A DNA stretch of 64,000 nucleotides from Herbaspirillum sp. ST 5-3 (GTDB lineage: Bacteria; Pseudomonadota; Gammaproteobacteria; Burkholderiales; Burkholderiaceae_D): contig NZ_STGI01000016.1 of NCBI RefSeq assembly GCF_004804275.1, positions 57,531-121,530 on the forward strand. Direction: 5' to 3'. Positions within the stretch are counted from its first letter, which is position 1. Every line of letters begins with the position of its first letter. The notes below the pieces were generated by a model, which had not been told where the DNA came from, made no database searches, and saw only the letters and a list, made by a program, of their open reading frames with translations. Made by a program: the position numbers and the translations under genes. Shown one piece after another: positions 11,030-19,810 of the stretch.

Positions 11030-12295
11030 ATGGATATCAAGCATTACATGAACGAAGTCGGCCAGCGTGCGCGCAAGGCGTCGCGCGCGATGGCCAAAGC
11101 CGATACCCGCGCCAAGAATCAGGCGCTGTCCCTGATCGCCGCCGCGATTCGCCGCGATTCGGCTGCGCTGCGCGCCGCCAACCAGAAGGATCTGGATGCC
11201 GCCCGTGCCAACGGCCTGGCCGAAGCCATGCTTGACCGCCTGACACTGTCGGACAAGGCGATCGCAACGATGGCGGAAGGGCTGGAACAGATCGTCGCCC
11301 TGCCCGATCCGATCGGCGAAATCTCGAACATGAAGTATCGCCCGACCGGCATCCAGGTCGGCCAGATGCGCGTGCCGCTGGGCGTGATCGGCATCATCTA
11401 CGAAGCACGTCCTAACGTGACGGTGGATGCGGCCGGTCTCTGCATCAAGAGCGGCAATGCAACCATCCTGCGCGGCGGTTCGGAAGCCATTCACTGCAAC
11501 CAGGCACTGGCAAAGCTGGTGAAGGAAGGCCTGGCGGGCGCAGGATTGCCGGAAGATGCGGTACAGATCGTCGAGACGACCGACCGTGCCGCCGTCGGCG
11601 AACTGATCACCATGCCGCAGTATGTCGACGTCATCGTGCCGCGCGGCGGCAAGGGTTTGATTGAACGCCTGATGAAGGAATCGAAGGTGCCGATGATCAA
11701 GCATCTCGACGGCATCTGCCATGTGTATATCGACGACAAGGCCGATATCGAGAAGGCACTGAAGATTTCCTTCAATGCCAAATGCCACCGCTACGGCACC
11801 TGCAATACGATGGAGACGCTGCTGGTGGCGCGCGGCATCGCGCCGCAGGTCTTGCCCCGGCTGGCGGAACTGTACGGCACCAAGGACGTGGAACTGCGGG
11901 CGGACGACGAAGCGCGCAAGATTCTCGCCGGCTATCCGCATCTTTCTGCGGCAACCGAGGAAGACTGGCGCACGGAATACCTGGCAGCGATTCTAGCGGT
12001 GAAGATCGTGGATGACGTCGGGCAGGCGATCGAGCATATCAATACCTACTCGTCGCAGCATACCGATGCGATCGTGACCGAGGATTACAGCCGCGCGATG
12101 CGCTTCCTGCGCGAAGTCGATTCGGCATCGGTGATGGTCAACGCTTCGACGCGCTTTGCGGACGGCTTCGAATACGGCCTGGGCGCGGAGATCGGCATCT
12201 CGAACGACAAGCTGCATGCGCGCGGGCCGGTCGGACTGGAAGGGCTGACCTCGCTGAAGTATGTCGTCTTTGGCCACGGCGAAACACGAGAATAA
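11030..12295 (+). CDS. proA: Glutamate-5-semialdehyde dehydrogenase (gamma-glutamyl phosphate reductase)
   Basis: A 421-residue NADPH-dependent enzyme that reduces glutamyl-5-phosphate to the semialdehyde in proline biosynthesis. The ALDH-like fold includes the [17 protein letters not shown] block, the [11 protein letters not shown] block and the catalytic cysteine in [13 protein letters not shown] (C258). The start at ATG 11030 (MDIKHYM) is preferred; the ORF can be extended to a TTG at 10982 overlapping holA, but the added 16 residues lack family similarity. Confidence 0.96.
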   Translation: MDIKHYMNEVGQRARKASRAMAKADTRAKNQALSLIAAAIRRDSAALRAANQKDLDAARANGLAEAMLDRLTLSDKAIATMAEGLEQIVALPDPIGEISNMKYRPTGIQVGQMRVPLGVIGIIYEARPNVTVDAAGLCIKSGNATILRGGSEAIHCNQALAKLVKEGLAGAGLPEDAVQIVETTDRAAVGELITMPQYVDVIVPRGGKGLIERLMKESKVPMIKHLDGICHVYIDDKADIEKALKISFNAKCHRYGTCNTMETLLVARGIAPQVLPRLAELYGTKDVELRADDEARKILAGYPHLSAATEEDWRTEYLAAILAVKIVDDVGQAIEHINTYSSQHTDAIVTEDYSRAMRFLREVDSASVMVNASTRFADGFEYGLGAEIGISNDKLHARGPVGLEGLTSLKYVVFGHGETRE

Positions 12296-12315
12296 TTCAC
12301 AAAAAAGGGAAACGC

Positions 12316-12747
12316 ATGCTGATGCTCTGGGTGAAGGCGTTGCACATCTTCTTCGTCGCGTCCTGGTTCGCGGGGCTGTTTTACCTGCCGCGCATTTTCG
12401 TGAACCTGGCGATGGAAACCGATCCAACCGCCACGACGCGCCTGCTGATGATGTCGCGCAAGCTGTATCGCTTCATGGGCCTGTTGGCTGTGCCGGCGCT
12501 GGCGCTTGGTCTGGTGCTTTGGCTCTATTACGGCATCGGCAAGACGGGGCCGGGCAACGGCTGGATGCATGCCAAGCTCGCCATCGTTGTGCTGCTGGTG
12601 ATTTATCACCACTGGTGCGGCAGGCTGCTGAAAACCTTTGAAAACGGCGCAAACAAGCGCAGCCATGTCTGGTTTCGCTGGTTCAATGAACTGCCGACCA
12701 TCGGCTTGCTGCTTGCCGTGATCTTCGTCGTGGTCAAACCTTTCTAA
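12316..12747 (+). CDS. hemJ: HemJ/CopD-family membrane protein (probable protoporphyrinogen oxidase)
   Basis: A 143-residue protein with four predicted membrane helices. Conserved blocks of the HemJ (UPF0093) family are present: LWVKALHIFFVASWFAGLFY with its membrane histidine, WMHAKLAIVVLLVIYHHW and RWFNELPTIGLLL ending VVVKPF. HemJ oxidises protoporphyrinogen IX to protoporphyrin IX in many proteobacteria lacking HemG/HemY. Whether it is the sole enzyme here cannot be seen. A good Shine-Dalgarno (AAAAAGGGAAACGC) precedes the ATG. A CopD-like copper role is the alternative annotation. Confidence 0.82.
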   Translation: MLMLWVKALHIFFVASWFAGLFYLPRIFVNLAMETDPTATTRLLMMSRKLYRFMGLLAVPALALGLVLWLYYGIGKTGPGNGWMHAKLAIVVLLVIYHHWCGRLLKTFENGANKRSHVWFRWFNELPTIGLLLAVIFVVVKPF

Positions 12748-12767
12748 ACCCGATACAGGAGGCTGCG

Positions 12768-13376
12768 ATGGCCAAGTCGTGCGAATACTTCTTTGCCCCG
12801 CAGTCGCCGTGGGCGTATCTCGGCCATGAGCGTTTCGTCGCGCTGGCAAAACAATATGGCGTGCAGATCGACATCAAGCCATGCGACCTGGGCAAGGTCT
12901 TCAATGTGTCCGGCGGCCTGCCGCTGGCAAAACGCCCCGCGCAAAGGCAGGCTTACCGCCTCGTGGAATTGAAGCGCTGGAGCGAGTTCCTGCAAATCCC
13001 GCTCAATCTGCATCCGAAATTCTTCCCGGTTCCGGCTGACGCGGCGGCCAAACTGATCATCGCAACCCGGCTCGCGCATGGGACCGACGCCGCGCTCAAT
13101 GTCGCCGGCGCCGTGATGCGCGCGGTATGGGCGGAAGAAAGAAACATTGCCGATCCCGATACGCTGGCCGCGATCGCGCAGGAATGCGGCCATGACGGCA
13201 AGTCCTTGCTGAAATCGTCCGAGACCACCAGCGTGCAGAGCGAGTACGACCGCTTCACGGATGAAGCGATTGCCGCCAATGTCTTTGGTTCGCCATGGTA
13301 TGTCGTTGATGGCGAGGGTTTCTGGGGACAGGACAGGCTGGATTTTGTCGAGCGGGCGTTTGCCAGATTGGCTTGA
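12768..13376 (+). CDS. DsbA-fold 2-hydroxychromene-2-carboxylate isomerase family protein
   Basis: A 202-residue thioredoxin-like protein of the HCCA isomerase/kappa-GST group. The N-terminus EYFFAPQSPWAYLGHERF has the Ser/Pro motif used for glutathione binding in place of a CxxC. The C-terminal NVFGSPWYVVDGEGFWGQDRLD block is diagnostic. NahD-type members isomerise hydroxychromene carboxylates in naphthalene degradation, but no aromatic catabolic genes are nearby, so the substrate is unknown. It has a strong AGGAGG ribosome site, begins 21 bp after hemJ and may be cotranscribed with it. Confidence 0.85.
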   Translation: MAKSCEYFFAPQSPWAYLGHERFVALAKQYGVQIDIKPCDLGKVFNVSGGLPLAKRPAQRQAYRLVELKRWSEFLQIPLNLHPKFFPVPADAAAKLIIATRLAHGTDAALNVAGAVMRAVWAEERNIADPDTLAAIAQECGHDGKSLLKSSETTSVQSEYDRFTDEAIAANVFGSPWYVVDGEGFWGQDRLDFVERAFARLA

Positions 13377-13409
13377 CGAACGTCGATTGATTTTTCACCA
13401 AAAGCATTT

Positions 13410-13510
13410 GTCCACGGAAAGCACGGAAAACACGGAAATTTTCAATCTGATTCAGCGGGCTGGTTGCCGACATGAGTTTGTTTTCCGTGCCTTCCGTGTA
13501 TTCCGTGGAC
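13410..13510. repeat. Inverted pair of CACGGAAA tandem repeats
   Basis: The left arm (13410-13438) contains three near-identical units, GTCCACGGAA, AGCACGGAA and AACACGGAAA. The right arm (13481-13510) is the inverted counterpart (TTTTCCGTGCCTTCCGTGTA, then TTCCGTGGAC). The 42-bp middle is unrelated. It sits between the isomerase stop and rlmL. Translated ORFs across it (STENTE-like peptides) are artefacts. It resembles short intergenic repeats of the CACGGAAA type seen in many GC-rich genomes. A long imperfect hairpin in RNA is likely. Confidence 0.85.
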
Positions 13511-13553
13511 AACGTTTTTGATTTTGCATCTCACTACGGATAAAGGGTTCCCC

Positions 13554-14759
13554 ATGTCATATTCATTTTTCTGTCCCTGCCCACGCGGGCTGGAGGCTGC
13601 ACTGGCCGAAGAGATCGGCGAAATCGCACAGCAAAGCCGGACACTGAAAGTCCATAACCAGGTGCCGGGCGGCGTGCATTGTTCCGGTTCGCTGACGGAC
13701 AGCTATCGCATCAATCTGCATTCACGCATCGCTTCGCGCGTCCTGCTGCGCATTGCGAACGGCAGCTATGCCAACGAGAACGACATTTACGATCTGACGC
13801 TGGGGCAGGCATGGGAAGAATGGTTCGATGTCGACCACACGATTCGCGTCGACCTCACTGCGATCAAGTCGCCACTCAAGAGCCTGGAATTCACGACGCT
13901 GAAGATCAAGGATGCGGTGTGCGATCGCTTCCGCGATCTGTATGCGAAGCGTCCGTCGGTCAACACGAAAACGCCCGACATGCGCATCGTTGGTTTTCTC
14001 GACGCGCACACCTACACGGTGTATCTCGATACTTCCGGCGAGGCCTTGTTCAAGCGCGGCTGGCGGCAGGAAACCGGCGACGCGCCTCTACGTGAAAACC
14101 TCGCGGCCGGCTTGCTGCGCGTGGCTGGATGGAAGCCAGGTACCGTGTTGTTCGATCCGATGTGCGGCTCCGGCACCATTGTGGTTGAAGCCGCTCAAAT
14201 CCTTGCCGGCATTCCGCCGGGTGCGCGCCGCAGCTTTGCGTTTGAAAAATTTCTCGGCTTCGACAGCGCCGAATGGCTGGCCATCAAGGGCAGCTTCAAG
14301 CCGAATCCGCTGCCGACCGCGCTGACCATTTTCGGCAGCGATATTTCCGGCGACATGATCGTGATGGCGCGTAACAATCTGCGCAACGCGGGCATCCAGT
14401 TCGAAGTGCCGCTCAAGCAGATCGAAGCGCAGGAAGTGAAACCGCCGAGCGAGACGCCCGGCATCATCCTGACCAATCCGCCGTATGGCGAGCGGATCGG
14501 CGTGCGCGGCGACCGCACGCAGGAGCCGGATGAAATGGCGGCCGCTTTCTACCGGGAGTTCAGCGGCACTTTGAAGCAGCGCTTTGCCGGCTGGCAGGTT
14601 TTCCTGTTCACGGCCGATCTCAGCCTGCCGAAAATGCTGCGTCTGAAGGAATCGCGCAAAACGCCGTTCTTCAACGGCGCGCTGGAATGCCGTTTGTTCC
14701 GCTTCGACATGGTGGCCGGTTTCAACCGGCGGGAAGAAGCGAAGCCGAAGCAAGACTGA
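13554..14759 (+). CDS. rlmL: RlmL-type 23S rRNA (guanine-N2) methyltransferase
   Basis: A 401-residue SAM-dependent RNA methyltransferase. It has an N-terminal THUMP-type region (residues about 40-155, including TLKIKDAVCDRFR), a linker with LFKRGWRQETGDAPLRENLA, then the Rossmann methyltransferase with VLFDPMCGSGT (SAM loop), FGSDIS and the catalytic NPPY (LTNPPYGERIG). It matches the N-terminal half of E. coli RlmKL, which makes m2G2445; the RlmK half is absent, as is usual outside gammaproteobacteria. ATG 13554 follows AAAGGG and is preferred to an upstream TTG-type start. Confidence 0.88.
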   Translation: MSYSFFCPCPRGLEAALAEEIGEIAQQSRTLKVHNQVPGGVHCSGSLTDSYRINLHSRIASRVLLRIANGSYANENDIYDLTLGQAWEEWFDVDHTIRVDLTAIKSPLKSLEFTTLKIKDAVCDRFRDLYAKRPSVNTKTPDMRIVGFLDAHTYTVYLDTSGEALFKRGWRQETGDAPLRENLAAGLLRVAGWKPGTVLFDPMCGSGTIVVEAAQILAGIPPGARRSFAFEKFLGFDSAEWLAIKGSFKPNPLPTALTIFGSDISGDMIVMARNNLRNAGIQFEVPLKQIEAQEVKPPSETPGIILTNPPYGERIGVRGDRTQEPDEMAAAFYREFSGTLKQRFAGWQVFLFTADLSLPKMLRLKESRKTPFFNGALECRLFRFDMVAGFNRREEAKPKQD

Positions 14760-14773
14760 ACAGCGCCCGGATT

Positions 14774-14809
14774 TCCTGACAAATTCTCCTGACACAATGC
14801 TGTCAGGAG
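14774..14809. promoter_or_regulatory. Candidate operator: three TCCTGACA boxes
   Basis: A direct copy TCCTGACA at 14774-14781 is followed by a perfect 9-bp inverted repeat, CTCCTGACA (14786-14794), a 6-bp spacer and TGTCAGGAG (14801-14809). The site lies 58 bp before the VOC gene. The WYL regulator next door is the obvious candidate binder, but that is inference. No T-run follows, so it is not a terminator of rlmL. Confidence 0.55.
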
Positions 14810-14866
14810 TCCTCCTGCATGATGCGTCCATGCCATGTGGCATATCACTCAATGGAGAGCGACATC

Positions 14867-15235
14867 ATGCAAACAAAAATCAACTGGTTCGAAATTCCTT
14901 CCGCCGACTTTTCCCGCGCGGTCAAATTCTACGAAACGATTTTCGACAGCAAGCTGAAGGTCGAACAATTCGGCGAATTCCCGATGGGCATCTTCGGCGG
15001 ACCGGACGGCGATAGCGTCGGTTGCGTCATCCACGGCGAGCATTTCGCGCCGAATCCGAACGGCCCGGTGCTCTACATGGACGCCTCCTCCGGTCTCGAC
15101 GCCGTGCTGTCGCGCATCGAGGCAGCGGGCGGCCGTATCGTGATGGAGAAGATGGAATTGCCGCAGGACCTGGGCTACATTGCACACTTCATCGATACCG
15201 AGGGCAACCGGCTCGCCTTGCATGCGATGCATTGA
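14867..15235 (+). CDS. VOC (glyoxalase/bleomycin resistance) family protein
   Basis: A 122-residue vicinal-oxygen-chelate fold protein. Both betaalphabetabetabeta halves are visible: INWFEIPSADFSRAVKFYET at the N-terminus and LSRIEAAGGRIVMEKMELP followed by FIDTEGNRLALH at the C-terminus. Members bind a metal and act as isomerases, dioxygenases or resistance proteins; the substrate here is unknown. ATG 14867 is chosen because GGAGAG precedes it by 7 bp. It lies between the TCCTGACA operator and the WYL regulator gene, which suggests that regulator controls it. Confidence 0.85.
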   Translation: MQTKINWFEIPSADFSRAVKFYETIFDSKLKVEQFGEFPMGIFGGPDGDSVGCVIHGEHFAPNPNGPVLYMDASSGLDAVLSRIEAAGGRIVMEKMELPQDLGYIAHFIDTEGNRLALHAMH

Positions 15236-15325
15236 TCAACTGGACGCCGCGGCGTCCCTTTGACAGAATGCCATCATGAATGCCCTACGCCTGTTCCATC
15301 GACGCACGTCCGGAGTGGCCTCCTG

Positions 15326-16015
15326 ATGCGTCGCGCCGACCGCTTGTTCCAGATCGCCCAGTACCTGCGCGGCCGTCGCCTGACGACCGCCAGGCAGCTG
15401 GCCGATTGGCTGTCGGTGTCGGAACGCACGATTTATCGCGACGTCCGCGACTTGTCGCTGTCCGGCGTGCCGGTCGAAGGCGAAGCCGGCATCGGCTATC
15501 GAATCAAGTCCGGCTATGACTTGCAGCCGCTCATGTTTTCTCCCGATGAAATCGATGCACTGGTCATTGGCATGCGCATGGTGCAAGCGTGGGGCGGCCC
15601 GCAACTGGCCGCATCAGCCGCCGCAGCATTTGCGAAAGTCACGCTGGCATTGCCCAGGGATAAGCGGGAATTCGTCGAGGCAAGCGCCCTGTTCGCACCG
15701 AGCTTTCACATCGATCCGGCGCATGGCGAGCGGCTGGAATTGATCCGGCAGGCGATACGCGTGCGCTGCAAATTGCACCTTGAGTATGCCGATGTGGAAG
15801 CCAGAGTTTCGGAGCGTATCGCATGGCCGCTTGCGCTGTATTTCTTCGGCGGCACCTGGTTGCTCGCCGCCTGGTGCGAGCTGCGCCAGGATTTTCGTTC
15901 ATTCCGTCTCGACCGCGTGCGCATGCTGGAGATGCGCGACAACTATCCCAGCCAGGAAGGACGACGCCTGGCGGATTTCGTGCGCATCATGCAGAGCCGA
16001 AAGCGCTCCCGCTGA
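15326..16015 (+). CDS. YafY-type HTH/WYL-domain transcriptional regulator
   Basis: A 229-residue regulator. The N-terminal DeoR-like winged helix (residues 1-60) includes LTTARQLADWLSVSERTIYR and a wing with GVPVEGEAGIGYRI. The WYL-type effector domain follows, with WPLALYFFGGTWLLAAWCEL and the FRSFRLDRVRML block. The start at 15326 (MRRADRLFQIAQYL) matches the family. WYL regulators respond to small ligands or nucleic acids. It is 90 bp downstream of the VOC gene and probably acts on the TCCTGACA boxes. Confidence 0.9.
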   Translation: MRRADRLFQIAQYLRGRRLTTARQLADWLSVSERTIYRDVRDLSLSGVPVEGEAGIGYRIKSGYDLQPLMFSPDEIDALVIGMRMVQAWGGPQLAASAAAAFAKVTLALPRDKREFVEASALFAPSFHIDPAHGERLELIRQAIRVRCKLHLEYADVEARVSERIAWPLALYFFGGTWLLAAWCELRQDFRSFRLDRVRMLEMRDNYPSQEGRRLADFVRIMQSRKRSR

Positions 16016-16083
16016 GCACGCAAGCAAGGCGGCAACGATTGGGTTATGCTTGATTTTTTGCCCACTTCGTACGGAGACGAGTC

Positions 16084-17562
16084 ATGCAACAACAGGCCAA
16101 AGGAATACCTCAACTCAATGACGCCGCTCTGCTTCGCAATCAAGCGTACCTGAACGGCATATGGATCGGCGCGGAGTCGACATTCCCGGTCACCAATCCG
16201 GCGGACGGGAAAATCATTGCATCGGTTCCCAACATGGGCGCGCAACAGGCCCGCGATGCGATCGATGCGGCCAATGCCGCCTTCCCCTCATGGTCGTCGA
16301 GGACCGCCAAGGAGCGCGCGGCAGTCATGCGCAAATGGTTCGAGCTGCTGCTCCTGCATGCGAACGATCTGGCGGCCTTGATGACTGCCGAGCAAGGCAA
16401 GCCACTGGCGGAGGCGAAAGGCGAAGTGATGTACGGCGCCAGTTTCGTCGAATGGTTCGCGGAAGAAGCCAAGCGCGTATGCGGCGATGTGCTCGCATCC
16501 ACCTGGAGCGACAAGCGCATGGTGGTGTTGAAGCAAGCAGTCGGCGTGTGCGCGGCGATCACACCATGGAACTTCCCGATTGCGATGATTACCCGCAAGG
16601 TAGCGCCTGCGATTGCGGCCGGCTGCACCATCGTCATCAAGCCGGCCGAACAGACACCGCTGTCCGCCCTGGCGATGGCGGAACTGGCGCATCGCGCCGG
16701 TCTGCCGCCCGGCGTCATGAACATCGTCACCGCCGATGCAGAACGTTCGATCGAAGTCGGCAAGGTCTTGTGCGACAGCCCGATCGTGCGGCATCTCTCG
16801 TTCACCGGATCGACGCCTGTCGGCCGCATCCTGATGCAGCAATGCGCGCCGACCGTGAAGAAACTGGCACTGGAACTCGGCGGCCATGCGCCGTTCATCG
16901 TGTTCGACGATGCCGATCTGGATGCTGCGGTGGAAGGCGCCCTGGTATCGAAATACCGCAATGCGGGTCAGACCTGCGTCTGCACCAACCGGATTTATGC
17001 CCATGAATCGATTTACGATGCCTTCGTCGAGAAACTCGCTGCCGGCGCGGCCAGGATCAAGGTCGGAAGCGGCTTTGATGCGGGCGTCGCGCAGGGGCCG
17101 CTGATCGACGACCAGGCCGTTGCCAAGGTCGAAGAGCATGTCGCCGACGCGGTGGCCAAGGGTGCGAAGGTGCTCACCGGCGGCAAGCTGCATGCGCTCG
17201 GCGGGCATTTCTATGAGCCGACAGTGCTGTCGAACATCAGCAGCGACATGAAGATCATGCGCGAAGAAACCTTCGGCCCGGTAGCCGCTGTGGCCAAGTT
17301 CAAGACCGAGGAAGAAGCGATCGCCGCGGCCAACAATACGGACTTCGGCCTGGCGAGCTACTTCTATTCGCGCGACATCGGACGCGTCTGGCGCGTGGCG
17401 GAAAAGCTGGAATACGGTATGGTCGGCATCAACACCGGCATCATTTCCAACGAGGTGGGCCCGTTCGGCGGCGTCAAGCAGTCCGGCCTCGGCCGCGAAG
17501 GTTCCAAGTACGGCATCGAGGAATACCTGGAAATGAAGTATCTGTGCATGGGCGGCATCTGA
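16084..17562 (+). CDS. gabD: Succinate-semialdehyde dehydrogenase
   Basis: A 492-residue NAD(P)+-dependent aldehyde dehydrogenase that oxidises succinate semialdehyde to succinate in 4-aminobutyrate catabolism. The general base is E264 (LELGGHAP) and the nucleophile C298 (GQTCVC), with the second cysteine two residues later that is typical of GabD. The TPWNFP oxyanion block and NPADGKIIASVPNMG at the N-terminus support GabD over general ALDHs. GGAGACG precedes the start. No gabT is adjacent, so a role in another semialdehyde pathway is possible. Confidence 0.9.
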   Translation: MQQQAKGIPQLNDAALLRNQAYLNGIWIGAESTFPVTNPADGKIIASVPNMGAQQARDAIDAANAAFPSWSSRTAKERAAVMRKWFELLLLHANDLAALMTAEQGKPLAEAKGEVMYGASFVEWFAEEAKRVCGDVLASTWSDKRMVVLKQAVGVCAAITPWNFPIAMITRKVAPAIAAGCTIVIKPAEQTPLSALAMAELAHRAGLPPGVMNIVTADAERSIEVGKVLCDSPIVRHLSFTGSTPVGRILMQQCAPTVKKLALELGGHAPFIVFDDADLDAAVEGALVSKYRNAGQTCVCTNRIYAHESIYDAFVEKLAAGAARIKVGSGFDAGVAQGPLIDDQAVAKVEEHVADAVAKGAKVLTGGKLHALGGHFYEPTVLSNISSDMKIMREETFGPVAAVAKFKTEEEAIAAANNTDFGLASYFYSRDIGRVWRVAEKLEYGMVGINTGIISNEVGPFGGVKQSGLGREGSKYGIEEYLEMKYLCMGGI

Positions 17563-17577
17563 TCGCTCGGGCATGAT

Positions 17578-17609
17578 CGTTGGCCGACGGCACTCACCGT
17601 CAGCCAACG
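17578..17609 (+). terminator. Imperfect hairpin after gabD
   Basis: CGTTGGC (17578-17584) pairs with GCCAACG (17603-17609), and an inner GACGG/CCGTC extends the stem around a short loop. No T-run follows, so it would be an atypical or Rho-assisted terminator or an mRNA-stabilising hairpin. Confidence 0.4.
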
Positions 17610-17669
17610 AACGTCATACCGAGAGGAATTGTTGGCGTTTTGTCATGGCGCCATAGGCACTCTTTCCAA

Positions 17670-17699
17670 GTGACAAGGGCTGTGGGATATGGTTATATT
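17670..17699 (+). promoter_or_regulatory. Probable promoter of the diguanylate cyclase gene
   Basis: GTGACA (17670-17675) and TATATT (17694-17699) are separated by 18 bp, and the AAGGAGGG ribosome site and TTG start follow. Both hexamers deviate only slightly from sigma-70 consensus. Confidence 0.45.
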
Positions 17700-17719
17700 C
17701 CGACAAGGAGGGATGAACC

Positions 17720-18901
17720 TTGTCGGAACTCGATCCTCGCTCACTGGTCTTCGTGGCAAGCTTGCTGGGCCTCATGTGCTCGGTGATCCTGTTCATGCTG
17801 CGCCGCAGTTTTCCTCCGACCATCGGCGGCCTCGTACACTGGAGCCGCGGCCTGTTCGGCATGGTGATCGCCAGCACCCTGTTCGGCCTGACCGGCCTCG
17901 TTCCCGTCTTCTTTTCCGTCATTCTCGGCAATGCCATGCTGGTTGCGGGCATCATGTCGTTTTACGCAGGATTTCGCCATTTCGCCGGCATGCCGCCGCA
18001 AACCCGCTTGCTGTTCGTGGTGCTGGCGCTGCTGACCAGTTATGTCGCGTGGTTCACCTATGTCGACAATCGATACCAGGCGCGCGCATTGCTGGTGACC
18101 TTCACCGACACGGTCTTGTTTTTCGAATGCATGCGGCTGGTGTACGCGACGAGCGGCAAGACACTCGCCGGTCGTTTTACCTGCATCGTATTCGCCACCA
18201 TTGGTACAATCTCCGCCGTTCGCGCCATCATGTTGCTGTTCCATGTCGATTCCGCCGCCGATTTGCTGGAACCCACCATTGCGCAGAAAGCGTACCTGGC
18301 AGCGATGGCGTTTTCCGTGCTCGCGATCACCCTGGGTGCCATGATGATGGCCAACGAACGACTGCGCAGCACGCTCGAATTCATCGCGTCCCACGATCAG
18401 TTGACCGGCGCTTTCGCGCGCAGCGCCTTCCTCGAATTACTGACGAAGGAGCTGGCCCGCGCGCGCCGCACCGGACGCCTGCCGGCCTTGCTGATGTTCG
18501 ACCTGGACAACTTCAAATCGATCAATGATCGCTTCGGCCACGTCGTCGGCGATCATGTGATCGTCGATTTTGCCCATCGCGCCCGCGAACTGCTGCGCGG
18601 CCCGGATTCGCTTGGGCGCTACGGCGGCGAGGAGTTTATTGCCCTGCTGCCCGAGACCACGCTGGAAGAGGCCAAAGCCGTCGCCGAGCGAATCTGCGGC
18701 AGGATTGCGGCGGGCACCTCGACCGACTTGCCGCCCTACACCGTGAGCGTCGGTGTCGGCGCCGTCACGGCCGGCAGCACGGATGTGGACAGCTTGCTGT
18801 CGAAGGCCGACCAGGCGCTGTACCGTGCGAAGGCCAACGGCCGCAACCGCGTTGAAGTGACGGAATTGGAGCCACCGACAGACATGCGTTTGTTCTCGTG
18901 A
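17720..18901 (+). CDS. Membrane-bound diguanylate cyclase (GGDEF)
   Basis: A 393-residue inner-membrane enzyme that makes c-di-GMP from two GTP. Residues 1-215 hold about six to seven membrane helices with short loops; no named sensor domain is evident. The C-terminal GGDEF domain has GGEEF at 302-306, an intact substrate-binding FDLDNFKSIND stretch and an inhibitory I-site RGPD at 293-296, five residues upstream as expected. It should be active and product-inhibited. The start is TTG 17720, supported by AAGGAGGG eight bases upstream; an ATG at 17713 lies in another frame. It stands alone between gabD and tRNA-Gly. Confidence 0.9.
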   Translation: MSELDPRSLVFVASLLGLMCSVILFMLRRSFPPTIGGLVHWSRGLFGMVIASTLFGLTGLVPVFFSVILGNAMLVAGIMSFYAGFRHFAGMPPQTRLLFVVLALLTSYVAWFTYVDNRYQARALLVTFTDTVLFFECMRLVYATSGKTLAGRFTCIVFATIGTISAVRAIMLLFHVDSAADLLEPTIAQKAYLAAMAFSVLAITLGAMMMANERLRSTLEFIASHDQLTGAFARSAFLELLTKELARARRTGRLPALLMFDLDNFKSINDRFGHVVGDHVIVDFAHRARELLRGPDSLGRYGGEEFIALLPETTLEEAKAVAERICGRIAAGTSTDLPPYTVSVGVGAVTAGSTDVDSLLSKADQALYRAKANGRNRVEVTELEPPTDMRLFS

Positions 18902-18923
18902 GCCACAGCCGGACAAAGCGCAT

Positions 18924-18953
18924 TTGCATACCGGCTTCAATCCCGCGTAAAAT
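18924..18953 (+). promoter_or_regulatory. Probable tRNA-Gly promoter
   Basis: TTGCAT (18924-18929) and TAAAAT (18948-18953) are separated by 18 bp and followed by a GC-rich discriminator just before the tRNA. The -10 box lies in the loop of a CCCGC/GCGGG inverted repeat. Confidence 0.5.
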
Positions 18954-18962
18954 GCGGGTTCC

Positions 18963-19036
18963 GCGGGTGTAGCTCAATGGTAGAGCAGAAGCTTCCCAAG
19001 CTTACGACGAGGGTTCGATTCCCTTCACCCGCTCCA
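18963..19036 (+). tRNA. tRNA-Gly (anticodon CCC)
   Basis: A 74-nt cloverleaf. The acceptor GCGGGTG pairs with CACCCGC (19026-19032), followed by the discriminator T and an encoded CCA. The D-arm is GCTCAATGGTAGAGC, the anticodon loop TTCCCAA reads CCC, and the T-loop is TTCGATT within GAGGG/CCCTT. Position 27-43 is a G-A mismatch, leaving four standard pairs in the anticodon stem. It decodes GGG codons. Its own promoter and terminator flank it, so it is a single-gene unit. Confidence 0.96.
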
Positions 19037-19045
19037 GGTCAATCG

Positions 19046-19067
19046 GGCACCGAGCGGTGCCTTTTTT
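19046..19067 (+). terminator. Rho-independent terminator of tRNA-Gly
   Basis: GGCACC (19046-19051), loop GAGC and GGTGCC (19056-19061) form a perfect 6-bp stem, followed by six T residues. Confidence 0.9.
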
Positions 19068-19093
19068 ATTGACAAATTCACCCTTCATCGAGC

Positions 19094-19810
19094 ATGTCCG
19101 ACAACCACTCCGACGACGCCAACCGGCAGATGCTGTACGACCCGACGGAACGCCGCATCCGCAGCTTCGTGACGCGCGCCGGACGCCTTTCCACCGCGCA
19201 GGCGAAAGCGCTTGAGACGCTGGGTCCGCAATTCTGCATTCCCTATGTCAAGGCGCCATTCGACTTCGACCAGGCGTTCGGGCGATCCGCACCGACCATC
19301 CTGGAAATCGGCTTCGGCATGGGCGACACCACGGCGAAGATCGCCGCCGGCATGCCTGAAAAGAATTTCATCGGTGTGGAAGTCCATACGCCGGGCGTGG
19401 GCAGCCTGCTCAAACTCATCGGCGAACAACAACTCGCCAACCTGCGCATCATCCAGCATGATGCCTTCGAGGTGATCACGCACATGATCGCAACTGAGTC
19501 GCTCGACGGCGTGCACATCTTCTTTCCCGATCCGTGGCACAAGGCGCGGCATAACAAGCGGCGCCTGATCCAGGCGCCCTTCGTGAAGCTGCTGGTGTCG
19601 CGCCTCAAGCCCGGCGCCTACATCCATTGCGCGACCGACTGGCAGGATTATGCGGAGCAAATGCTGCAGGTATTGGGCGACGAACCTGCCTTGCAGAACA
19701 CAGCCGATGGCTACGCGCCGCGCCCTGCATATCGTCCCGTGACGAAGTTCGAGAATCGCGGACTCCGACTTGGGCATGGCGTGTGGGACCTGGTGTTTGT
19801 AAAGCGTTGA
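19094..19810 (+). CDS. trmB: tRNA (guanine-N7-)-methyltransferase
   Basis: A 238-residue SAM-dependent enzyme that makes m7G46 in tRNAs. The SAM loop is [10 protein letters not shown]. The family signature follows: [34 protein letters not shown] and the C-terminal [19 protein letters not shown]. The length is typical. It starts 27 bp after the tRNA-Gly terminator, and proximity to a tRNA gene is common for this family but not required. Confidence 0.96.
   Translation: MSDNHSDDANRQMLYDPTERRIRSFVTRAGRLSTAQAKALETLGPQFCIPYVKAPFDFDQAFGRSAPTILEIGFGMGDTTAKIAAGMPEKNFIGVEVHTPGVGSLLKLIGEQQLANLRIIQHDAFEVITHMIATESLDGVHIFFPDPWHKARHNKRRLIQAPFVKLLVSRLKPGAYIHCATDWQDYAEQMLQVLGDEPALQNTADGYAPRPAYRPVTKFENRGLRLGHGVWDLVFVKR

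Noticed and set aside
13255..13521. ORFs encoding STENTE-like peptides on both strands
   Set aside because: They arise from translation of the CACGGAAA repeat pair, a well-known source of false protein calls.
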